52,927 nucleotides of DNA, from assembly GCA_910592205.1 (NCBI GenBank), contig CAJVPJ010000057.1:1-52927 (forward strand), in the 5' to 3' direction. Source of the DNA: Paraglomus occultum (Eukaryota; Glomeromycota; Glomeromycetes; Paraglomerales; Paraglomeraceae). The number at the start of each line of letters is the position of its first letter. Positions within the stretch are counted from its first letter, which is position 1. The position numbers were made by a program, and so were the translations under genes. Under the pieces are notes generated by a model. The model searched no databases. It had not been told where the DNA came from and worked only from the letters and a program-made list of their open reading frames with translations. This document shows, piece after piece, positions 46,444-52,927 of this stretch.

Positions 46444-47260
46444 TCAGTGCAAGAGTTCTCTCAATCGCTGAAATATATTCTTGATCACGATCTTCATTCC
46501 ATCTACTGAAGCTGGTTCAGGTTGGCGTTCGACACATTCTTTGCACAGAAATCCGGTATCCAATCTGGTCTAGTACTAGCCTTTGGCGTTTACGTTAAGA
46601 GACCAAACGCGTAAATATCGGATTCTGGAGAACATAGAAATTTAATTTAAAAAGATATAATAATAATCAATTATACGATATAAAGAATGTTAATATACCT
46701 ACCTGCGAATATAAATATGCTTCTTTGGTTCCTTTTCAGAACCTGCATTTGAAAATCCACTATAAGTCGGGATGTTTGTGCAAGTAGGTAGTCGAGTTAC
46801 CGAGATCAGTATAATCCATGACCAGAACGTGCTTTCCACCCTTCAAACATGATATACCCACAACATTTATCCCGGCTTCTGGAATTCTGAAACTATCGCC
46901 GCACTTACTGTCATTTGTAGAAGAAATAATGAGAATTGTTTCATTAAACTGGAATGCTGAGATGAAAATTACCTCGTGCAAAAAATCCCGTTTACTATCC
47001 TTGATATCAAGAAGTTTACTGCGACTTTAAGAGGCTCCCTTCGCACAACACATTCACTACTACCATCAAAATCTACGCCTAAATAATTTCCCATTTATCC
47101 AGACACCAGTATACCATTTCGAATCCTTGACGAAATCAGTAAGATCATTTTGTGAAATTCATCGGAAACAAATATAGTCGTGTCAGTCCGAGTTTTTCTG
47201 TGTACTTCGTCATGCTTGTCGTCTCCAGCTGTCCAACCTTCCATTAACTGCTTTCGATCA
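46444..47260 (-). pseudogene. Protein kinase pseudogene K5
   Basis: Kinase landmarks run in order down the minus strand. The linker GWTAGDDKHDEV is at 47203-47235. A beta-3/alpha-C region reads KVAVNF, then after a one-base shift LDIKDSKRDFLHEVIFISAF. In the hinge, HVLVMDYTDLGNSTTYLHKH (46980-46760) equals the usual lVm.ya..GnL..YL. ESDIYAFGLL, subdomain IX, is at 46596-46625. CKECVERQPEP, subdomain XI (C...dP..RP), at 46513-46545 is followed by a helix to the stop at 46444. The HRD and DFG segments are deleted between hinge and subdomain IX, and the frame shifts at least twice. Catalysis is impossible. The W-T-S-G-N-type linker before the kinase fold is what I associate with expanded kinase families of Glomeromycotina. 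Confidence 0.75.
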
Positions 47261-47299
47261 AACTGGTTATACCAAAGTCTTTATTAATCAGCAGGTAGA

Positions 47300-47765
47300 A
47301 CATAAGCCATGTGACACGAACGCGTACTCACCAGTGGATTCAATCCCATAAGGCTCGTGTTCTATATCCATTCACACACTTCTTCCTGCAGCTATTTATC
47401 GACAAATGGAAAAAATCAACATCTTAATAAAAAAACACTAACTGTGTTAATATCGGTGCTTAGTTACCTTGCACAAAAGCCATCTTCCAATTGGTCACTC
47501 TTAACCAATCCCCCGATTTTCACCAAATTCGCATTACAAAATTCTTTAAACGTTCTACCAAGCCAAATGACATGACCAATTCTCAACACTCAAAAACCAC
47601 AAGTGTCGCAGACACTGTTCCGCTTCGTTGATTTCAGATTGTCGCAATACCACAGATGGTATTACTATATTCCAGTCCAAGAAAGCGTGGATCCTAAAGT
47701 CATTAACATCTTTCTGCTACCCTCGGACGATGGTGTCGATTTCTTCATTGCCACTAGTTCAACTG
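47300..47765 (-). pseudogene. Kinase N-terminal remnant K4
   Basis: The linker is textbook here: TSGNEEIDTIVR at 47723-47758, followed after one stop by FLDWNIVIPS (compare f.eWIPy.rf.nI in the family). A frame near 47600-47640 gives CDNLKSTKRNSVCDTCGF, like the Cys-pair zinc ribbon that precedes the linker in this kinase type. It probably belongs to the next unit (K5). No catalytic lobe of its own is readable, so this copy is only an N-terminal stub. Confidence 0.65.
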
Positions 47766-48290
47766 AAAACATTAACCGAATTATTTGCACCATAACCACC
47801 AGCGCTCGGTACGATAGAAAATGGCATCACAGCTTAAACAGATCAGAAACTACTAGCGTATACTCTAATCTGAATCTGACTTGGAAACGCTCCAAGGTTT
47901 CAATGTCGGTTGCCGGTTTTGTGATTTCATTTGAACACTCCTTTCGCTTGTTTTGATAACAGCAGCACATCTTGAAGCCAATTAATATAGGTCTAACAGA
48001 GCGCATAATCGTTTCAAAAAAGTCGCTCCGCTTTCGGATAATTTTTACTATTACACGACAAGTAACCCAATTATGGTAACCCTCTCTATTATCGATAGTA
48101 AATTTGTATCGCTCATCAACAAAATCGGCTGTAAAAATAATCCATCGAGGCTAATCGTATCCATGCACTTTTTGTAACATCCTTTTTCTTGTGATTTACG
48201 TATGACCTTATCGCAGTCGGCATCTCCGCTTGTTCAACCGTTTCCAGTCACATGTTTTGCACCTTGCATTGTCATCTGGGTAGAAAACCT
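47766..48290 (-). pseudogene. Kinase N-terminal remnant K3
   Basis: ARCKTCDWKRLN (Cys pair, about 48270-48235) is followed, one stop later, by the linker TSGDADCDKVIRKSQ at 48189-48233, then KKCMDTISLDG. Downstream (48170-47770) frames are broken. A beta-3-like VAMKK occurs near 47745 but in conflict with the K4 linker frame. This is another dead copy in the same orientation. Confidence 0.6.
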
Positions 48291-48299
48291 CGCAGGTAC

Positions 48300-48835
48300 G
48301 GCGAGTTATAAGACTAATTCTCCCATTGCATCAAGTTGTAATAGGCCAAAATTCTTATTTTGTGGCCTGAGGTTTCCGCCCACTTTGCGCAAGCCTATGA
48401 TCGTCATTCATTTGGAAGCGTTCACTCTCATCAAGGAAAACATTTACGAACAACTTCCGCACGTCCCTAAACTGTAATCAGAGTTCGAAAACAAGAATAA
48501 TAAACGAATATAAATTAAACGTATTATAAGAAACAAAGGAAAGATGTAGAGTACGATTGATATATATTACTTTTTGCAAGATGATCCTACTTGCTTCATT
48601 CTGATCGGTCGCGATTGACGCTTATGTTTTCCGTGTTTTGCAATTTTTATCAATTCGAATTTGAAATCAGCTGTATAGAGCTTGCCAAACACGTCAGTAC
48701 TAATCCCGACAAGATTCTCAAGACGTGCGGACGATATCCATTGAAGGCTTGGATAGTAATACGCTGAATTATCCTTTCTCCGATAATTTTGTCGTAGTAA
48801 GCATTACCACTGATCCAGCTGTTGTACAATTCATT
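48300..48835 (-). pseudogene. Protein kinase pseudogene K2
   Basis: The linker WISGNAYYDKII is at 48782-48817. LQWISSARLENL at 48711-48746 is followed by the glycine-loop strand VFGKLYTADF at 48663-48692, aligning with the family pattern LeWIpy.rleNI...G.FG.vY.A.w. After about 190 bp the catalytic loop appears as IIGLRKVGGNL and KNFGL (48342-48401). These correspond to IIHRD.H.GNIL and DFGL: the catalytic HRD Asp and the DFG Asp are both gone. A GVLPY-like stretch (LAVPARF) ends it. An intron may lie between the lobes (tctgattacag acceptor near 48474). Enzymatically dead. Confidence 0.72.
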
Positions 48836-48894
48836 GCGTTCACATCACACCACTCTGCCGTGTCAGGAAGAGTCTGGACACATTTGCGTAGAAA

Positions 48895-50050
48895 TCATTT
48901 GCTACATGCCAAAGTTCCGTAGATTCGATGAGTGTCATACCGTAGGCAAAGAATTTCGTGCCGGCTTTCAACTACAATCAGTCCGAAATTGGCGTATTTA
49001 AGTGACCCCATTTGAGAAAACATATTACTATCGATCTGGATTATAATAAAACATGTATATCTACCAAAGAAATGAAGAAGTGCTAGCCAGGACAGGACTT
49101 TGATCGGTTTCCAGTACAGAAAATGTTGCGATTCTCGCCTTGAAAATCCCACCCGTCAAACTCTTCTTCCGTTCGATCCGCCACGTAAGACGGTCCCAAA
49201 TTCACGAATGAGTGAGAATCTACGCCTTCTTGGATAATGGTAGCAGTATTCAGCGTTTCCGGTAGTCCGATCCTGATTCACATTACACTTGCCCCATTAT
49301 GAACCACGCGCAAGACGCGAGGAGTACAACTCGCCACAGGGTTTGTAGACTTTTCGGCCAGTGTGATGCTCCCACGAATTTAATGCGTTTTTCACAGTCA
49401 TTACTACCCATACAAAAACGATCTAGTTCAAATCTGCATCACCTCACTAGTGAATCATCGTAGAACGTTCAGTAAATATGTTACTTTAGCTAATTAAATA
49501 TCATGCCATACTCATGAAACTCCTCACCTATGTTTCTTCCCAAATTCATGACGCCTCCCGCTCGGTTCAGGAATGTACACGTCAAATTGGCCGTCCAAAA
49601 ACTAGCCTTATAAACCATATAAGAATCGCCCGATTCGTTGTGTGTTTCATTCATGATTTTGTCATTTCGGGTAGTTGTAGTAACCGCAAGAGTAACAATT
49701 ATATTCTCGAAGCGACCACGTCAGTACATTCATGCGTTTTGGAAACTTTATATATGGTGGGCAGTTTTAATGTAACTTCTAGTACTAGTACAGGTTCCCG
49801 CGCTTTTGGTAATTACGTACATCACGTGATATAACCCGTTATGTAGGCCAATATAAATAATTATCTCGCAGGAAGATTGAGGATAGTCGAAGAATAGTAA
49901 TTTTTATTGGTGAGACATGATGAGCCGCTAATTTTTTCTTTTTGCTTTGATATTCCGTAAGCTTTTCCTTGCTGAGATCTGTTCTTCGTAATGCTGATTC
50001 TCCGATGTTGTGAGTTTAAAATAAATATGGCTTCAGGGTTTGTGAGCTGA
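48895..50050 (-). pseudogene. Protein kinase pseudogene K1
   Basis: The top of the array. An N-terminal helix KLTEYQKQKEKISGSS lies near 49975-49920, a Cys pair NCYSCGYYNY near 49670-49705, and a glycine-loop remnant GDSYMVYKASFWTANLT at about 49577-49636. Then comes an 85-codon open frame (48895-49152) covering subdomains VIA-VIII. It reads LYWKPIKVLSWLALLHFF, then IIIQIDSNMFSQMGSL in place of IIHRDIDSNNIL, then KYANFGLIV in place of KIADFGL, and HRIYGTLAC. The catalytic Asp of HRD and the Asp of DFG are not in their usual context, and the hinge is missing. It was a fungal Ser/Thr- or Tyr-kinase-like gene, now decayed. Confidence 0.68.
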
Positions 50051-50084
50051 TATTTTCTAATTATTATAAAAATATCTATAGAGT

Positions 50085-50169
50085 GTGTATAGAAAGTGAC
50101 CCACCTGGTCAAAGACTACGAGGAAACCCAACTCGTAGTCTTTGACCAGGTGGGTCACTTTCTATACAC
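50085..50169. repeat. Perfect hairpin, 38-bp arms, 9-nt loop
   Basis: 50085-50122 (gtgtatagaaagtgacccac...gactacgag) is the exact reverse complement of 50132-50169, and the loop is gaaacccaa. The word gagt lies directly before the left arm (50081-50084) and again one base after the right arm (50171-50174). It may be a target duplication, making this a tiny foldback transposon. It could also be a snap-back or assembly artefact. The sequence is unlike the TIRs of the Tc1 element at 37.2 kb. The zero-mismatch arms contrast with the heavily decayed neighbours. Confidence 0.92.
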
Positions 50170-50174
50170 GGAGT

Positions 50175-51180
50175 ATTAATCAACACTTTACAATGCTAAA
50201 GTGAGTATTAGTATTAGTGGCAAGCGCTTAAATAAATATGAGAGTCTACTGTATATGTATACAAAAGCGAAAATTAAAAAATGTTACCGAGACATGAGTG
50301 TACGTCAAACCCTCTGATAATGACGGCAAGCATATCCACGATATGTTTTTGACGAACATGTCCGTTTCAGTTTGCAAATACTCGAAAAGTTGAGGGAATA
50401 TAAATCGCCCTACGTCATGACTGCAAGATTTAAAGATAAATCTAGCTCCTAATTGAGTTTTTCCAGCGCGACTATGACAATCTTATCCCTCCTTTTTGAA
50501 GACAGTGGACCTGACAGCACTTTGTGCGTTTAAGTCATCACATTCATAATATTTAATTGCTTCCCACTATAGCCACTAGTCCCGTTATTTTTCTTTACCT
50601 TTATCAATATAAATAACAAATATTAAAAGCACTTCATGGAATGTGTGGCAAACTTTCGTTTCTGAAATGCTTTGGGTCAGGCTAATTTGTCATTATCGAT
50701 ATATTATTGGACTTTATCGAGCAGCACGGGACGTGCTAAGAACAAGACTGGCCAGCAATAATTGAACAGTAGTGATTCTCACCTATTATACAAAGCGGTG
50801 GGTTTCGGTTACCGCTCAATTAATCTTGCTGTGGTCGCTGGAATCGGGATTCTGAACTCGACAATATGCTTTGCATATTAGTTTATGTGAACCACCACCA
50901 GGAGTGAACATTAATTTGTTTTCGTTTGGTTATGTGTCTGGAGTAGCAATAGTAATAGGGACGTTTTTTTCGTGTGATTAGTAATAATCCTCACAAGTTT
51001 AGCCGGGACCATAAAAAGTCTAGCCATTTTTTGCGAATCGAATCTCCGTTCTTTTGAACTTATTGTTATCTTACTATTTCTGGCACGTCTTAATAAGGTT
51101 TGTGTACTGACTTATTCCTGGTAATCACGGTAACACCAATTTAGTCATTGTCATATTTACTTATATAGGGGTAGGCTAAA
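50175..51180. other. No gene seen
   Basis: AT-rich, short ORFs only. The block at 50997-51055 is related to 36546-36605 (minus-strand reading gattcg..caaaaaatggct.gacttttt). Nothing else is recognised. Confidence 0.45.
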
Positions 51181-51189
51181 GCGGAGTAG

Positions 51190-51260
51190 TTTATGCCACA
51201 CAGAAGGTGCCACAAATTGACCAAGTGCCACAATCAGTATTGGAGCCACACGGCTGGATA
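51190..51260. repeat. Subterminal repeats, possible MULE end
   Basis: The words atgccaca, gtgccaca, gtgccaca and gagccaca recur within 70 bp (about 51194-51252), 60-130 bp downstream of the transposase stop. Clustered short direct repeats near the termini are common in Mutator-like elements. The actual terminal inverted repeat cannot be confirmed because the other end lies outside the window. Confidence 0.4.
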
Positions 51261-51289
51261 TCATGTGATAATAAAATCAAATCTTTTAC

Positions 51290-51295
51290 TTTATT
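51290..51295 (-). terminator. Candidate poly(A) signal for the MULE gene
   Basis: AATAAA on the minus strand, 24 bases after the stop codon at 51319, in a context aattAATAAAgtaaaag. Position fits a 3'-end processing signal, but AT-rich DNA yields such hexamers by chance. Confidence 0.4.
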
Positions 51296-51318
51296 AATTC
51301 GCACATGCTACAATATTA

Positions 51319-52927
51319 CTATTCAGACTCCTCCCTTAAAATTGGGTTCAATGATCTCTCCAAGTTTTCAATGAAACTATCTACCTGCTCTGCACTACCA
51401 CTTTCCTCTACCCTCCAGTACATATCCCGCACTCTTTCCATCAGTTCATTAACAGTAAGTCTTCGGCTATCAGTTCTTCTCTGTTCCTCCGTTCGCGACA
51501 CAAGTATGGTTATTTGCTCACGCCGTTCGTAAATTTCAAATCCACTTTCTTCGAACATATTCTGAAATGTTCTCCAAATGTCATCAGTCAACAACTTAGT
51601 GGAGCCATACATATGTTCATGGAAAATGTGTTTACATGGCAATAGATATTTGCTTATAAACAAACAATCACAGTCAAGTGAAGTCAGACCAGGGGCGTTC
51701 TTGCCATTTTCAATTCTGTTCATCACTGCACAAGCTTCTTTGATGAGTAGCTTCTGAATAGGGTAAGGAAATTTTTGTATTTCTCCAACAATCTCATTAT
51801 CCACCCCATAAGCAGATATTTTCTTGGTGCGAAAGTTGAAAGCGGCATACTCTGATTCGGACCGTTTTTTGCAGTCTATTTCAATAATTTTGTGTACAGC
51901 ACCTATAAAAGTATATATCTATTAATAAAATTTTTATTTTATATTTGCGGTTGGGTGTTACTGTTATTAACATATATACTGTACCAATCAGGCCATGCGT
52001 TGGTGAGGTCCGTTTTTTGAGCTCGCTGTGATAAGACTCCAATGGATTTGTCGAGGTCGTTTGCAGTAGAAGAGGAGAACATTGGCGTGCCCAAAGAGCC
52101 CATTGTTGTGTGTTTTTTTGGTAGTTTCTTTGAATGTAACTTTGAATATCAGGGATTGAACTTTGATTGATAGCCTCCGCAACCAAGCGTTCACATCCTA
52201 TTTTTGTCGTTTTATGCATTGCCATAACCATTTTATCTCTTACTGTTTTTTCATAGATTCTCCTCATCCATGTTCGCATGGTATGGACGGTACAAAAAAT
52301 AGTTTCACACTCCTGTTCACCAGCTTGCAAACCCGGAAAAGCTTTCTTGAACGCATTCGCTTCAATGTTGCTTTGATCCATAAGAACGTATCGAGGCATC
52401 CAATGTCGGCAGTTAGATCTAACGATTTTAATCGCCTCCGCAACCGTATCACCATCCTCCCGACTCACGAAAAAGTGTGCACCGACGTCCCAACATCCAT
52501 AACTATCGCGGATATATAAAGTGAAAAGACGCCAATCATATTTGTTGGTTTTATGAGTGGAATCAACTAGCGTTAACCATCCATGATTCCTAAGTTTTGT
52601 GAGCTGTGCAGGATGCACGAAAACAAGGCCTTGAGTAGAGTGCGAGGATACATGAAAATGATTAACCTGATATCCTTGATTCTCTAAATGTGACTTCGCT
52701 TCGAAAATATCAGATTCTATATTATCACTACCAACAAGATTTGTTTCCATTGCTCCGCGAACTTTATGCTTAATATTTGTTACTTCTTTTCGCTTCAATT
52801 CTCGCACACTTGAACCGAGGCTGAGATTATCAGTGCCATATTCTTTTACGGCACTTACTATTGCAGGTGACGGATAGTTTTTCCTAGCTTCTTGTTCAAC
52901 CAAATCTCGGACTACTTGTGGACGTTT
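51319..52927 (-). CDS. Mutator-like (MULE) transposase with SWIM zinc finger, 5' end outside window
   Basis: Exon 1 (52927-51985, open to the window edge) and exon 2 (51902-51319) join across an 82-nt GT..AG intron (51903-51984) to give 508 in-frame codons and a stop. The start is not in the window; the in-frame TTG at 52901-52903 is not a start. In visible-fragment numbering the MULE DDE set reads Asp122 (TLVDSTHKTN), Asp184 (YVLMDQSNIEANAFKKAFPG), the C-x2-H pair Cys212/His215, and Glu297 (STNPLESYHSELKK). The SWIM finger CDC..PCKH has Cys392, Cys394, Cys404 and His406. A leucine/arginine-rich helix follows to the C-terminus. This order is that of MULE/FAR1-type transposases, which cut and paste DNA, with SWIM aiding DNA or protein binding. 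All key residues are present and nothing is broken, so it is a young element or a domesticated gene. Confidence 0.92.

Noticed and set aside
51988-52455. Minus ORFs in other frames over the MULE gene
   Set aside because: They overlap the MULE exon in wrong frames and carry none of its motifs.
52163-52519. 118-codon + strand ORF
   Set aside because: It lies wholly antisense to the MULE catalytic exon and is a shadow of that well-supported frame.
1-52927. CRISPR array, prokaryotic operons or phage genes
   Set aside because: No regularly spaced short repeats; coding parts are split by spliceosomal-type introns and transposon families are eukaryotic.

Overview
The window looks like a gene-poor, repeat-rich stretch of a eukaryotic nuclear genome. 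It is visibly AT-rich. Coding DNA is split by short GT..AG introns (64-179 nt, often with GTATGT, GTACGT or GTAAGT donors), and decayed DNA transposons are common. I see no operons, Shine-Dalgarno spacing, tRNA or rRNA. Together with decayed kinases carrying a W-T-S-G-N-x-x-I-D linker, a pattern I associate with the expanded kinase families of arbuscular mycorrhizal fungi (Glomeromycotina, e.g. Rhizophagus), a fungus of that kind is my best guess. It is not proven.

Layout. 1-2170: a perfect 77-bp direct repeat at both ends and a degenerate ~65-70 bp tandem repeat. 2460-5100: decayed coding-like DNA. 5.1-16.5 kb: mostly silent, with foldback elements near 11.3-11.8 kb. 16.5 kb: a possible RWD-domain exon. 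17.3, 19.2, 26.3 and 44.5 kb: four small three-exon genes, all on the + strand, each encoding little more than two Myb/SANT repeats (111-120 aa), plus a broken fifth copy at 35.2 kb. 20-46 kb: six Tc1/mariner remnants, one a 454-bp element with its TIRs and TA duplication preserved. 39.9-40.7 kb, minus strand: a four-exon gene of unknown function with a duplicated exon module. 46.4-50.05 kb, minus strand: a tandem graveyard of protein kinase paralogs. 50.1 kb: a perfect 38-bp hairpin. 51.3-52.9 kb, minus strand: an open two-exon Mutator-like (MULE) transposase with a SWIM zinc finger, running off the right edge.

The most notable system is the dispersed family of miniature two-repeat Myb genes. 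Intron positions and phases are identical in all copies, a C-terminal tail after the second repeat is conserved, and two subfamilies can be told apart. The genes probably act as DNA-binding regulators or as interfering short Myb proteins; that role is inferred from the fold only. They appear to have multiplied in one orientation while transposons filled the gaps. No database search was possible: family calls rest on motifs read by eye.
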